DNA of 64,000 nucleotides. It comes from Brachybacterium saurashtrense. GTDB lineage: Bacteria; Actinomycetota; Actinomycetes; Actinomycetales; Dermabacteraceae. The position numbers were made by a program, and so were the translations under genes. Positions 17,258-25,811 of the stretch are shown piece after piece (the stretch's first letter is position 1; each line of letters starts with the position of its first letter). The DNA lies in NCBI RefSeq assembly GCF_003355475.1, contig NZ_CP031356.1, forward strand, positions 1,922,001 through 1,986,000, given 5' to 3'. The notes beneath the pieces are model-generated. The model was not told where the DNA came from. It saw only the letters and a list, made by a program, of their open reading frames with translations, and ran no database searches.

Positions 17258-17842
17258 TCAGCACGACGCCGATGGCGCCGCCGCCCAGCTGGCCAGGAAC
17301 CGCAGCCGCTCCTCGGAGGGGGTCCCCGGCTCCACGGTGCCCAGGCGAAGAGTCAGCGTGCTGTCCGCCGCCGGCACCACGTCCTCGCGGTGGAGCACGA
17401 TCTCGCCCACCACGGGATGGAGGATCCTCACCCGCGGCGGTCTGCACGCGCAGGGTCGGGACGAGGACCAGAGCTCACGGAAGCGGGCGCTGCCGGTGGA
17501 GAGCTCTCCGATCAGTCGATGCAGGGCGCGGTGGTGCGGGGTGCGCAGCGCTTCGGCGCGCAGGCGGCTCACCTGCTCGTCGGCCACCGCGTCCCACTCC
17601 GGGTAGAACTCCGTGGAACGGGCCGGCTCGAGGAACAGGAACCGCGCCAGGTTGGGCCCGGGGGCCTCGAGGACGGGGGTGATCAGCGCCCGGCCCAGCG
17701 GGTTGACCGCGAGCACGTCGAGCCGGCCGGTCAGGACCAGCGCCGGCGCCTCCGAGATCGCGCCCAGGGCCTGCCGCAGGCCGGGGCGCAGCCGGTCGGG
17801 CCCGGCCGTCGCGCCGTGCCGAGAAGGGCCCCGTGTGGTCAT
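17258..17842 (-). pseudogene. Truncated XRE/MmyB-type regulator lacking its HTH
   Basis: The 194-residue frame matches only the C-terminal ligand domain of the regulator at 14394. ALVLTGRLDVLAVNPLGRAL parallels AFIRNGRLDVLAINALGQML, and TVEPGTPSEERLRFLASW parallels the end of that protein. The DNA-binding half (about 80 codons) cannot fit in the roughly 140 bases to the next gene, so it is lost. A stretch reading SRPCACRPPRVRILHP replaces the conserved VRLHRSGTKTFRHP, suggesting local frame damage. It may be a dead gene, or less likely a ligand-binding domain acting without DNA binding. Confidence 0.7.
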
Positions 17843-17877
17843 CGGGCGAGGTCACCACGAAGGCGGGGCGGTGAGCC

Positions 17878-17892
17878 AGTCCCTGTCGGTAC
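17878..17892. promoter_or_regulatory. Shared motif copy 2 (between truncated regulator and CMD gene)
   Basis: AGTCCCTGTCGGTAC followed by CCCCT, the second of three copies in this cluster. It lies between the divergent truncated regulator and the carboxymuconolactone decarboxylase-like gene, about 90 bases before the latter. Unlike the other two copies it lacks a TANNNT at the matching distance on the minus strand. Confidence 0.5.
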
Positions 17893-17981
17893 CCCCTCAC
17901 GAGGGGGCCTGGCATGCACGCTCCGCGCCCGCTGGAATGGATGGTGTGCGGGAGCGACCCGCGGTGACGAGAGGAGAGACC

Positions 17982-18320
17982 ATGAGCGAGCAGGAGCAGA
18001 GCACGGGCTGGACCGGCGGGAAGAACGCCTTCGGGGACTTCGCCCCCGGCATGGTGCACTACACCGACAAGGTCCTCTTCGACGAGGTCTGGGAGCGCGA
18101 GGGGCTCTCGAAGCGGGACCGCAGCCTGGTCACGGTGGCCGCTCTCACCGCCCTCGGCAAGACGGACCAGCTGCAGTTCCACCTCGCCTACGCCCGCCGC
18201 AACGGCGTCACCGACCAGGAGCTCGAGGAGGCCCTGCTGCAGCTCGCGTTCTACGCGGGCTGGCCCCACGGCATGGGCGCGACGACGGTGCTGAAGCAGA
18301 TCGTCGAGAACGACTCTTGA
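17982..18320 (+). CDS. Carboxymuconolactone decarboxylase family protein
   Basis: 112-residue helical protein of the CMD/AhpD-like superfamily. The core is KRDRSLVTVAALTALGKTD, then EEALLQLAFYAGWPHGMGA. It lacks the CXXC of AhpD peroxidases, so a decarboxylase-like or unknown role is more likely. An AGGAGAG ribosome site precedes the ATG. Cupin, AKR and CMD homologues are often co-regulated; here one promoter motif links them. Confidence 0.92.
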   Translation: MSEQEQSTGWTGGKNAFGDFAPGMVHYTDKVLFDEVWEREGLSKRDRSLVTVAALTALGKTDQLQFHLAYARRNGVTDQELEEALLQLAFYAGWPHGMGATTVLKQIVENDS

Positions 18321-18396
18321 CGTCCGTTCGCGCACGCCCTGCGATCTCCCGGGGTGCAGGGCGTGCGTCGCAGGCGGGGGACGGCATACTCCCGCC

Positions 18397-18915
18397 ATGG
18401 AGTTCACCGTCTCGCTCCCGATCCCCCGTCCCCGTCGCCAGGTGCTGGAGCTGCTCTCGAACCCTGCGCACCACGCCGCCTGGGTGCGGGACCTGCTCGC
18501 CCACGAGCTCGTCAGCGGGACGGAGGGGCAGGTCGGCGCCGTCTCCCGCGTCGAGATGCGGTCCGGGAAGGGCACGATGGAGGCGCGCGAGACGATCACC
18601 CGCCGGGATCCGGAGCGGCTCGAGGGGATTGCCGAGGACGTCGTGGTCCACTACGAGAGGGAGCTCGTCGCCCCCGGGATGTGGAGCGCGGCGCGCGAGC
18701 ACCTGCACGATCTGGGGGACGGGACCACGCTGTGGGAGAGCGAGAACGAGTACCGCTTCGACGCACGGGCGATGCGCCTGCTGGCACCGCTGATGCGCCG
18801 CGCCTTCCGCACCCAGACCCTGCGCCACATGGAGGATTTCCGCGCCTTCGCCGTGCACGGCACCGACGTGCGGGGGGCCGACGCGCGGGGGGCCGACGGC
18901 GCGGAATCCGGCTGA
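18397..18915 (+). CDS. SRPBCC family lipid/ligand-binding protein
   Basis: 172-residue START/Bet v1-like fold protein. It begins MEFTVSLPIPRPRRQVLELL, typical of polyketide cyclase/dehydrase-like SRPBCC proteins where a substrate pocket is wrapped by a long C-terminal helix (here LLAPLMRRAFRTQTLRHMED). No catalytic residues can be assigned. The last 20 residues contain a short repeat (VRGADARGAD). CATACT ends six bases before the ATG. Confidence 0.8.
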   Translation: MEFTVSLPIPRPRRQVLELLSNPAHHAAWVRDLLAHELVSGTEGQVGAVSRVEMRSGKGTMEARETITRRDPERLEGIAEDVVVHYERELVAPGMWSAAREHLHDLGDGTTLWESENEYRFDARAMRLLAPLMRRAFRTQTLRHMEDFRAFAVHGTDVRGADARGADGAESG

Positions 18916-18922
18916 TCCGGAC

Positions 18923-19357
18923 TCACGGAGCGGGCGGGGCCTCCCGCCCGGGCGCCCTGCCGCCCTCGTGGACGGCCGGCATGTCCTGGCTGTCCGCGGC
19001 CGGCGTGTCCTGGCTGAAGGTGTTCCACCAGCGCCCCTCGCGCCGCTGCCACAGCGAGGAGATGTAGTACCGCTGCGCGGTCTGCGCGCCGGGGGCGCGG
19101 GCGTCCGCCCGGTAGCTCAGCAGCACGGCATCCTCGCCGAGGCGCCGCAGTCGCGCCTCGCTCAGCGCGTACTGCGCCGTGAGCGGGCCGTCGGCGAGCT
19201 GCGCGAGATGCTGGTCGAGATCGGCGAAGCCGTCGGTGTCCACGCCGAGGAAGTCGCCGGGCAGCACCTCCCGCTCCGCCCCGGGATCCCCCGTGACCTG
19301 GGCCTGCCAGACCTTCTCTTCGAGGGCGAGGAAGTACTCCGTCTCGTGCGCGTCCAT
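18923..19357 (-). CDS. SnoaL/DUF4440-like (NTF2-fold) protein
   Basis: 144-residue small alpha+beta protein. The helix EYFLALEEKVWQAQVTGD opens it, and RYYISSLWQRREGRWWNTFS forms the closing beta-hairpin, a pattern typical of DUF4440 NTF2-like domains. A Pro/Gly/Ala tail of about 25 residues follows. Function unknown; such folds act as small-molecule isomerases, lyases or binding modules. CACGAT lies six bases before the ATG. Confidence 0.75.
   Translation of the reverse strand: MDAHETEYFLALEEKVWQAQVTGDPGAEREVLPGDFLGVDTDGFADLDQHLAQLADGPLTAQYALSEARLRRLGEDAVLLSYRADARAPGAQTAQRYYISSLWQRREGRWWNTFSQDTPAADSQDMPAVHEGGRAPGREAPPAP
18931..18950. terminator. Hairpin between convergent SRPBCC and DUF4440-like genes
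   Basis: An 8-bp stem CGGGCGGG/CCCGCCCG with loop GCCT, just after the SRPBCC stop and inside the 3' end of the opposing gene. Plausible terminator for the plus-strand gene. Confidence 0.5.
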
Positions 19358-19418
19358 GCGCTCATCGTGCCATCGCCGCCGTCCTCCCCTCCCCGAGGTG
19401 GTGTGCGGTGCGAACGGC

Positions 19419-20159
19419 TCAGGTACTCGCGCCCGCCGCGGGCAGGTCGAGGCCGGTGCGTGCGGCGAGGGCGCGCAGCAGCCGCTCCTGGAATCCCGGG
19501 TCTTCGGAGAGCGGGTGCGGCCGGTGGATCTCGCGGTGGTGCCAGTACCCGCCCGTGCGCGGGCTGATCTCGCGGGCCGGGGCGGCGGCGAGCCATGCCT
19601 GCGTGCGATGCCCCTCGGCGAGGTCGTCGGTCGCGGACGGCCCGCCCATCCGGGTGGGGACCCATCCGGGGTCCACCGCGTGGGCGAGCACGTCCGGCAG
19701 GCGCGACGCGAGGCCCAGCGCGAAGGCGGTGGCCAGCAGCTTGCTGTCCGAGTAGGTGCCGCCGCTGCCGGCCTCCACGGGCGCGAGATCGTCTCGTCCG
19801 GAGCGGTGCATGGAGCTGGAGAGCACCACCACGCGTCCCGGGGGCGCCATCGCGGCCGTCAGGACGTACGGTGCGAGGACGTTGACGGCGAGCACGTCGG
19901 CCCCGTCCATGGTCCCGGCATTGTGGATCACCGCGTCGAAGCGGCCGACAGCGTTCGCCTGCTCGGCGACGCGGCGCGTCTGCTCGGGGTCTGCGAGATC
20001 GCCGTGGAGGCGTCCTCGGGCCCGCGCGGCGAGCTCCAGGCCGTCGAGCCGGGAGGGGTGCCGGGCGTGCACGACCACGTCGTGGCCCTGGGAGATCAGC
20101 TCCTGCGCGGTGGCCGCGCCCAGGCCCGTCGAGGCTCCTGTGACCAGGATCAGTGCCAT
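19419..20159 (-). CDS. SDR family NAD(P)-dependent oxidoreductase
   Basis: 246-residue Rossmann-fold dehydrogenase. The cofactor loop is VTGASTGLGAATA; the core has HNAG and the catalytic Ser (VLSSSMH) with Tyr/Lys in TYSDSKLLA (YXXXK). It is the third gene of the SDR/PQQ-dehydrogenase/SDR operon reading from 21963, 26 bases after the second. Substrate unknown. Confidence 0.92.
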   Translation of the reverse strand: MALILVTGASTGLGAATAQELISQGHDVVVHARHPSRLDGLELAARARGRLHGDLADPEQTRRVAEQANAVGRFDAVIHNAGTMDGADVLAVNVLAPYVLTAAMAPPGRVVVLSSSMHRSGRDDLAPVEAGSGGTYSDSKLLATAFALGLASRLPDVLAHAVDPGWVPTRMGGPSATDDLAEGHRTQAWLAAAPAREISPRTGGYWHHREIHRPHPLSEDPGFQERLLRALAARTGLDLPAAGAST

Positions 20160-20185
20160 CTGCTCATCCTTCCTCGTGCTGCTGG

Positions 20186-21301
20186 TCAGCTCCGGTCCAG
20201 CCGGAGGATGCGGTCGCCGTCCGGGTGCGGGTCGCCGCGCCCGTCGGTGGTGTTGGTCAGCACCCACAGCGCCCCGTCGGGGGCGACGACCACGTCGCGC
20301 AGACGTCCGTGCGTTCCCACCAGGTGCTCGCGGGAGGTGGAGAGGTCCGACAGCGGCACCTCGCGCAGGCGCCGGCCGCGCAGGTTCGCGATCCAGAGGG
20401 AGCCGTGGGCGAGGGCGATGCCGCTGGGGCTGGCCTCCTCGGGGGTCCACTGCTGGACGGGGTCGACGAAGCGGGGATCCTCGGCGCGTCCCTCGACCTC
20501 CGGCCAGCCGTGGTTCGCGCCGGGCTCGATGACGTTGAGCTCGTCCCAGGTGTCCTGGCCGAACTCGGAGGCGTACAGGGTGCCGTCCTCGTCCCAGGCG
20601 AGTCCCTGGGGGTTGCGGTGCCCGTAGCTGTGCACCGGCGAGCCCGGGAACGGGGTGTCCTGGGGGATCCCGCCGTCGGGGGTCAGGCGCAGGATCGTGC
20701 CGAGCAGCGTGTCGGGGTCCTGCGCCTGCGCAGCGTCGCCGGCGTCGCCCACGGTCACGTACAGCATCTCGTCGGGGCCGATCGCGAGGCGCCCGCCGTG
20801 GTGGACGCGTGCCGCGGGGATCCCGTCCAGCAGCGTCTCCGCCGGCCCCAGTGCCAGTGCTCCGGGCTCTCCGGTGAGCGGGAACCGCGCCAGGCGGTTC
20901 TCGTCTCCGGCCGTGAAGTACGCGAACAGGTGGGCGTCGTGGACCGCGAGGCCCATCAGCCCGCCCTCGCCTCGCGGGGTCACGCCGTCGACGATGCCGA
21001 CCTCGCGCAGCTCGCCGCCCTCGGTGACCTCGAGGATCCGGGCCGAGTCCCGTTCGCTGACCAGCGCGGAGCCGGCGTGGAACGCGATGGACCACGGCGC
21101 CTGGAGGCCGGAGACGATCGTGGTGGCCTCCTCCCCGCTCGTCCCCGCGCCGCTCGTCCCCGTGCCGTCCGGCGAGGTCGGGCCGGAGTCCCCTGCCTCG
21201 GTCGCCGGCTCGGAGCCGGGGGCGCACCCGGCGATCGCCGCGCCCGGCAGCAGCGCCACCAGGGAGAGCGCGCGGCGTCGCGACGGCGGGAGGGGACTCA
21301 C
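20186..21301 (-). CDS. PQQ-dependent sugar/aldose dehydrogenase-like lipoprotein
   Basis: 371-residue exported six-bladed beta-propeller of the glucose/sorbosone dehydrogenase family. A signal with Arg-rich start and lipobox AIAGC (about residues 8-26) anchors it outside the membrane; a Gly/Ser/Thr linker follows. Family blocks are GEGGLMGLAVH, HHGGRLAIGPD, YGHRNPQGLAWDEDG and EPGANHGWPEVEG. No PQQ synthesis genes are in the window, so it may use imported PQQ or be an inactive relative. Only two bases separate it from the upstream SDR gene. Confidence 0.9.
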   Translation of the reverse strand: MSPLPPSRRRALSLVALLPGAAIAGCAPGSEPATEAGDSGPTSPDGTGTSGAGTSGEEATTIVSGLQAPWSIAFHAGSALVSERDSARILEVTEGGELREVGIVDGVTPRGEGGLMGLAVHDAHLFAYFTAGDENRLARFPLTGEPGALALGPAETLLDGIPAARVHHGGRLAIGPDEMLYVTVGDAGDAAQAQDPDTLLGTILRLTPDGGIPQDTPFPGSPVHSYGHRNPQGLAWDEDGTLYASEFGQDTWDELNVIEPGANHGWPEVEGRAEDPRFVDPVQQWTPEEASPSGIALAHGSLWIANLRGRRLREVPLSDLSTSREHLVGTHGRLRDVVVAPDGALWVLTNTTDGRGDPHPDGDRILRLDRS

Positions 21302-21303
21302 GA

Positions 21304-21963
21304 TCAGTCCTGGCCGATCACGGTGCGGTAGCCGCCGCGGTCGCGGTGGAGGCCGAGGATCCGCTCGGCCAGCGCTTCCGGCTCGTGGTCCGGGTCGCCG
21401 CCGCCGATGCCGAGCGGGATGATCAGCTGGGCGACGTGGATGCCCTCCTCGGCGAGCGCGTCGTGGAGCATCTGCCCGTAGGCGCTCTCCCCCGCGAAGG
21501 CGACCGAGGTGCCGGCGACGCCGCCGTTCGGCGTCATGGCGCTGCCGCCGTTGATGAACAGGATCGTGCCGCGGCCGCGCTCGCGCATCCCGGGCAGGAC
21601 GTGCCGCACCGCGGCGACGGGACCGTACACCGACTGCTCGACGGGGCCGACGAGGTCCTCGGCGTCCGTCTCGAGCACGGTCTTCATGAAGTCCTTCGCC
21701 GGGACCGGGCTGTACTGCAGCACGTCGATCGGGCCGAGGTCCGCGGCGGCCGCGTCCAGGGCGGCGCGCAGCGAGTCGGGGTCGCGGGCGTCGGCGACGT
21801 AGCCGCGCGCGGTGATCCCGTCGGCCGCGAGCTGCGCGGCAAGCTGCTCGACGTGCTCCCGGGTGCGGGAGAGGAGGGCGGCGGCGTGGCCGTCCCGGCC
21901 GAAGCGGCGGGCGGTGGCCAGGCCCAGGCCGGGGCCGGCGCCGATGATCGCGAGGGTGCTCAT
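21304..21963 (-). CDS. Atypical SDR family protein lacking the YXXXK motif
   Basis: 219-residue Rossmann protein, first gene of its operon. The N-terminus IIGAGPGLGLATARRFG is a good dinucleotide loop. At the catalytic position the sequence reads SAYGQMLHDAL, with no Lys four residues after the Tyr, and the central NNAG is replaced by QYSPVP. It may be a binding protein or an enzyme with altered chemistry. The promoter region carries the third shared motif copy (22056-22070). Confidence 0.87.
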   Translation of the reverse strand: MSTLAIIGAGPGLGLATARRFGRDGHAAALLSRTREHVEQLAAQLAADGITARGYVADARDPDSLRAALDAAAADLGPIDVLQYSPVPAKDFMKTVLETDAEDLVGPVEQSVYGPVAAVRHVLPGMRERGRGTILFINGGSAMTPNGGVAGTSVAFAGESAYGQMLHDALAEEGIHVAQLIIPLGIGGGDPDHEPEALAERILGLHRDRGGYRTVIGQD

Positions 21964-22297
21964 GGGTGGTCCTTCCGTGGTGGTCGCGGGGACGGCGGGG
22001 GCGGTTCTCGCCCGACCGCTGCTCCCGACGCTACGGAGCCGGGGCGCAGCGCGGGAGTCCCTGTCAGTACGCCCCTCGCGGGGCCCGGTGCCGTGACCGC
22101 AGGGCGCCGTCGCGGAGCGGGGCGCGAGGGTGTGCCGTCCCGCCGGTCGACATGCATCGCCTCAGGGGTGCCCTGACAGGGCCTCCCGCCCGCTCCCCTG
22201 CCGTGGCTACGCTCCCCGTCGCACCGCCTCGCCGCGCCCCACAGCGCCCGCGGGGACCGACAGCGCCTGAGGCGCGACGACCGAGCCGAGGGATCCC
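21964..22297. other. Divergent intergenic region SDR operon / MFS pump
   Basis: 334 bases holding the shared motif/promoter at 22028-22070. The part nearer the MFS gene has a possible TACGCT at 22207-22212 but no clear -35. No additional coding frame is supported. Confidence 0.6.
22028..22070 (-). promoter_or_regulatory. Activator-type promoter of SDR operon (shared motif copy 3)
   Basis: On the minus strand GTACTGACAGGGACT (22056-22070) is followed after 22 bases by TAGCGT (22028-22033), exactly as at 17175-17217. The predicted start is about 58 bases before the SDR ATG. Flanking CCCCT is also conserved. Confidence 0.5.
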
Positions 22298-23539
22298 GTG
22301 ACCTCCGAACCGAGCACCCTGCCCCGCCTCGTCGAGGAACGGCCGCTCCCGCGTCGGGGGCTGGGATTCGTCGCGGTGGTGGCGTCGCTGGTGATGGTCT
22401 TCGCCGCCTCCGGGGCCCCGATCCCGCTGTATGAGCGCTACCGCGCCGCCGAGGGGCTGACCACCGGGGATCTCTCGCTCGCCGCCGTGGCGTACTTCGT
22501 GGCGGTGATGGTCGCGCTGGTGGTGCTCGGGCGGCTGTCCGATCACGTGGGGCGGCGGGCCGTCGCGCTGGCGGCGGTGGTCCTCGCGGCCGCGGGCTCG
22601 CTCTCGTTGCTCGACGTCACCGGTCTGGGCGTTCTCGTGACCGGTCGGGTCCTGCAGGGGGTGGCCTGCGGTCTGGGCTCCTCGGCGATCGCCGCCGCGA
22701 TCGTGGACCTCGCCCCGGCGCGGTCCCGCTGGATCGCGGCGACAGCAGTGGCAGGCTCCCCGCTGATCGGACTGACCCTCGGCGCGCTGGGCAGCGGCGC
22801 CCTCGCGGAGCACGGGCCGGCGCCCCTGCAGAGCCCCTCCCTGATCGTGTCCGCGCTGCTGGCCGTGTGCGGCGTGCTCCTGGTCCTCTCGCCCGAGCCG
22901 GTCGCGCGCCGCAGCGGTGCCCTGCGCTCCCTGCGCCCGCAGGTGCACCTGCCCCAAGCGATCCGTCCGCTGCTCCCCGCCGCCGTGGCCGTCTTCTGCG
23001 GCACCTGGGCGCTCGGCGGGTTCTACCAGGCCTTCAGCCCCACCATCTCCGCGCAGCAGCTCGGCACCGACAGCACGCTCGTCGCCGCCGTCGTCTTCGC
23101 CTCGTTCATGGCGCCGTACGCCCTCGGCGGGCCCCTCACCGGGCGGCTGAGCCCGTTCGCCGCGCAGCGCCTCGGGATCGTGGTCTTCGCCCTCGCCGTG
23201 CTGGGGGTGGTGGCCGGCCTGCGCTCCGGCACGATCCTCGCCGTCGTCCTGTGCGGGATGGTCGCCGGCGCCGCGCAGGGCGCAGCGTTCACCGGTTCCC
23301 TGCGCGGACTGCTGGGGCGCATCGGTCCCGGCGAGCGCGCCGGTCTGATGGCCACCGTCTACCTCTTCTCCTACGGCGGGGCCGCTGTGCCCAGCCTGCT
23401 CTCCGGCCGGCTCACCGCCGCCGGGGTCTCCCTGCAGACCCTCTCCCTCGGATACGCCGTCCTGGCCGGGCTCGCCGCCGCCGTGGTCCTGCTCACCGCG
23501 GGCACGGGGCGCGGGCCCGACACCGGCGCGATGCGCTGA
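22298..23539 (+). CDS. MFS transporter (12 TM)
   Basis: 413-residue major facilitator pump with about twelve hydrophobic segments. The cytoplasmic loop 2-3 carries motif A as LGRLSDHVGRRAVAL. It resembles drug/proton antiporters of the DHA1 type. Start is GTG at 22298 with AGGGA upstream. Divergent from the SDR operon and followed after 21 bases by a cyclophilin-like gene, probably its operon partner. Substrate unknown. Confidence 0.92.
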   Translation: MTSEPSTLPRLVEERPLPRRGLGFVAVVASLVMVFAASGAPIPLYERYRAAEGLTTGDLSLAAVAYFVAVMVALVVLGRLSDHVGRRAVALAAVVLAAAGSLSLLDVTGLGVLVTGRVLQGVACGLGSSAIAAAIVDLAPARSRWIAATAVAGSPLIGLTLGALGSGALAEHGPAPLQSPSLIVSALLAVCGVLLVLSPEPVARRSGALRSLRPQVHLPQAIRPLLPAAVAVFCGTWALGGFYQAFSPTISAQQLGTDSTLVAAVVFASFMAPYALGGPLTGRLSPFAAQRLGIVVFALAVLGVVAGLRSGTILAVVLCGMVAGAAQGAAFTGSLRGLLGRIGPGERAGLMATVYLFSYGGAAVPSLLSGRLTAAGVSLQTLSLGYAVLAGLAAAVVLLTAGTGRGPDTGAMR

Positions 23540-23560
23540 GACCACGAAAGGACCCCACCC

Positions 23561-23920
23561 ATGGACATCCGACTCACCTCCGAGGTCGCGACGTTGCACG
23601 GCACGCTCGGGGACGGTGCGGCCGCCCGTGATCTCGCGGCGATGCTCCCGCTGACCCTCACCCTCGCGGACTTCCACGCGACAGAGATGATCGCCGATCT
23701 TCCCGGGCGCCTGCGGACCGACGACTCCCCCGCCGCAGCGGCGGCCCGCGCCGGGGACATCGCCTACTACGCGCCGTGGGGCAATCTGGCGCTGTTCCTC
23801 CGGGACTTCCCGCGTTCCTCGGGTCTGGTGATCCTGGGCCGCTTCGACGGCCCTGCCGATGCCCTCACCGGGCTGGACGGCCGCACGGTCACACTCGCCG
23901 CCGTCGAGCAGGGCGGCTGA
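23561..23920 (+). CDS. Cyclophilin-like fold protein
   Basis: 119-residue protein matching the small cyclophilin-like family: DIRLTSEVATLHGTLGDGAAARDLAAMLPL, read in pieces, then GDIAYYAPWGNLALFLRDF. This family shares the cyclophilin barrel but is not shown to be a prolyl isomerase. AAAGGA ribosome site before the ATG. It lies directly behind the MFS gene, in the redox cluster, a usual setting for this family. Confidence 0.85.
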   Translation: MDIRLTSEVATLHGTLGDGAAARDLAAMLPLTLTLADFHATEMIADLPGRLRTDDSPAAAAARAGDIAYYAPWGNLALFLRDFPRSSGLVILGRFDGPADALTGLDGRTVTLAAVEQGG

Positions 23921-23929
23921 ACCGACGGG

Positions 23930-24454
23930 TCAGGCCGCGGCGATGCGCCGCACGGTGCGGAGGCTCCGGTTCGTGGTGGTGGAGCGGTAGCGCGCCCTGG
24001 CCACCAGCTTCGCGACCGGTGAGTTCGTGCTGCGCCCCGTGGGCAGACTCCAGTAGAGCAGGCCCGGGCCGCGCGCGATCCGCTCCACCGCGGACTCCAG
24101 CGCGCGGGCCGCGGCGAACAGCTCGTCGAGCACCGCCTCGTCGGAGCCGAACAGCAGGTAGGGCTGGGTGGCCTCGTCCTCGGCGAAGGGGAACTCCTCC
24201 GCGCGGCGCGCGATCTCCGCCTGGGTGACCAGCACGATCCAAGCCTCGTAGCCGAAGCGCTCGGTCAGCGCGCTCTCGATGAGCGGCTTCATCGTCGCCG
24301 CGTCCTCCGCGGCGTCGAACACCACGTTCCCGGTGGCGAGCACCGTCACCACCTGTGTGAATCCCAGCTCGCGGAACAGCTCCGCGAGCGGCGCGCTGCG
24401 CACGGTGATGCCGCCGACGTTCACTCCGCGCAGCAGCGCCACCCACCGTGTCAT
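23930..24454 (-). CDS. DUF1697 domain protein
   Basis: 174-residue cytosolic protein. The opening RWVALLRGVNVGG and the following TGNVVFDA are diagnostic for DUF1697; the C-terminus SPVAKLVARARYRSTTTNRS is basic, suggesting nucleic-acid or phosphate binding. No biochemical role is established. Its start overlaps the stop of the condensation-domain gene by four bases, so it is the second gene of that pair. Confidence 0.88.
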   Translation of the reverse strand: MTRWVALLRGVNVGGITVRSAPLAELFRELGFTQVVTVLATGNVVFDAAEDAATMKPLIESALTERFGYEAWIVLVTQAEIARRAEEFPFAEDEATQPYLLFGSDEAVLDELFAAARALESAVERIARGPGLLYWSLPTGRSTNSPVAKLVARARYRSTTTNRSLRTVRRIAAA

Positions 24455-25764
24455 CGCTCTGCTCCCGTCCTATCGTCGGCCGTCCCCGCGCGGCGCACGC
24501 GGGCCACCAGGTCATCCAGCCAGGCGCCCACGTTCACGCGGGCCTCCGGCGTGTCCGGGAAGCGGCAGCGCAGGTGGATGCCGTCGCTGTCGGTGCTGAA
24601 CCACAGCATCACGCCGTCGGTGCGGATGCCGGCGCTGATGTACTGGGCGTCCAGGCGCTGGGTGTCGATCGTGACGGGGAGCCGGCGCATGTCCAGCCAG
24701 GAGATCGCCAGCATCCCGGGCTCCTCGGGCATGCCGCCCCACGGCGCCAGCACCTCGGCGAGCGGATGGGAGCCCAGGCGGAGGGACTCCTTGAGCGCGG
24801 CGGCGCAGGCCGACGGGTCCGGATCGGCGGAGTCGAGCACAGAGTTGGTGATGAACCAGCCCACGGAGTCGTGCCAGCGCTCCTCGTAGCGGCTGTGCAC
24901 CGGGAACACGGCCCGTAGCGCCGTGCCCGCCAGCGCCCGGGTGGTGCTGGTCATCGCGGAGATGGTGAGGGCCAGGGTGGAGACGCCCTCCTGCCGGGCC
25001 CGGGCGGAGAAGGCCTCCAGCGCGTCGGCGTCGAGCACGTCGCGCACCACCACCCGTTCGGGATGGTCGCCCGGGGCGCCCAGGGACAGCGGGAAGCGCG
25101 GCATCGCGCCGTCGCCGGCCTCGATGAGCTCCCGCCAGCGGCGATGGATCTCCGGCGGTGCCGCGGGCCGGTCCCTCAGCGCCCGCGTGTGCTCCACGAA
25201 GGCGGGTGCCGGCGGCGAGGTGGGGTGCTCTCCCTGCTGCACCGCCGCGAGGGCGGCCAGGAGGTCCCGGACGATCACCAGCATCGACCACATGTCCACG
25301 TGGGAGTGATCGGCGGCGACCACGAGGGTGGGGCCGTCGGCCGTCTCGATGAGGCACAGCCGGTGGGAGGGGCGGGACAGCGGACGGCAGTGCGCGTCCA
25401 GGACGCCCTGCAGCGCCGCGCCCATCGGCTGGCCGGGGGCGATCTCGTGCTGGATCCACTCCCCCGGCCCGCAGGTGATCTCGTGCAGCGTCGCCGGCCC
25501 GTCGGCCTGTGCCACGAAGGCGGTGTTGAGCGTGCCGTGGGAGCGGACCACGGCCGTCCAGGCGGCGGCGAGGTGGTCGCGCTCGACGGGGGCGTCCAGG
25601 TGGAGGGCGAGCGCCATCCAGGAGCCCGCCCGGTCGCCGAGGCCCACATGGCGCGACTGGTCGAAGGAGGGCGGGAGCTGCTCCCCCGGCGCGCTCACCG
25701 CCAGCTCGTAGCTGAGCAGCGGGCCGAACGGCAGGCTCAGGGAGGCGACGTGCGTGAGACGCAT
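24451..25764 (-). CDS. Stand-alone condensation/acyltransferase domain protein
   Basis: 437-residue protein with the chloramphenicol-acetyltransferase-like double fold of NRPS condensation domains and PapA-type acyltransferases. The active-site motif HHXXXDG appears as DHSHVDMWS (near residue 165): the second, catalytic His and the Asp are kept, but the first His is Asp and the Gly is Met. VGWFITN near residue 300 matches the DFGWG-like C-terminal block. No NRPS, PKS or carrier protein is nearby. TAGAGT ends six bases before the ATG. Likely an O- or N-acyltransferase of unknown substrate. Confidence 0.8.
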   Translation of the reverse strand: MRLTHVASLSLPFGPLLSYELAVSAPGEQLPPSFDQSRHVGLGDRAGSWMALALHLDAPVERDHLAAAWTAVVRSHGTLNTAFVAQADGPATLHEITCGPGEWIQHEIAPGQPMGAALQGVLDAHCRPLSRPSHRLCLIETADGPTLVVAADHSHVDMWSMLVIVRDLLAALAAVQQGEHPTSPPAPAFVEHTRALRDRPAAPPEIHRRWRELIEAGDGAMPRFPLSLGAPGDHPERVVVRDVLDADALEAFSARARQEGVSTLALTISAMTSTTRALAGTALRAVFPVHSRYEERWHDSVGWFITNSVLDSADPDPSACAAALKESLRLGSHPLAEVLAPWGGMPEEPGMLAISWLDMRRLPVTIDTQRLDAQYISAGIRTDGVMLWFSTDSDGIHLRCRFPDTPEARVNVGAWLDDLVARVRRAGTADDRTGAER

Positions 25765-25811
25765 GGCGATACTCTAGGCGCACACACGGCACGGGCAGGG
25801 ACGGCGACCAC

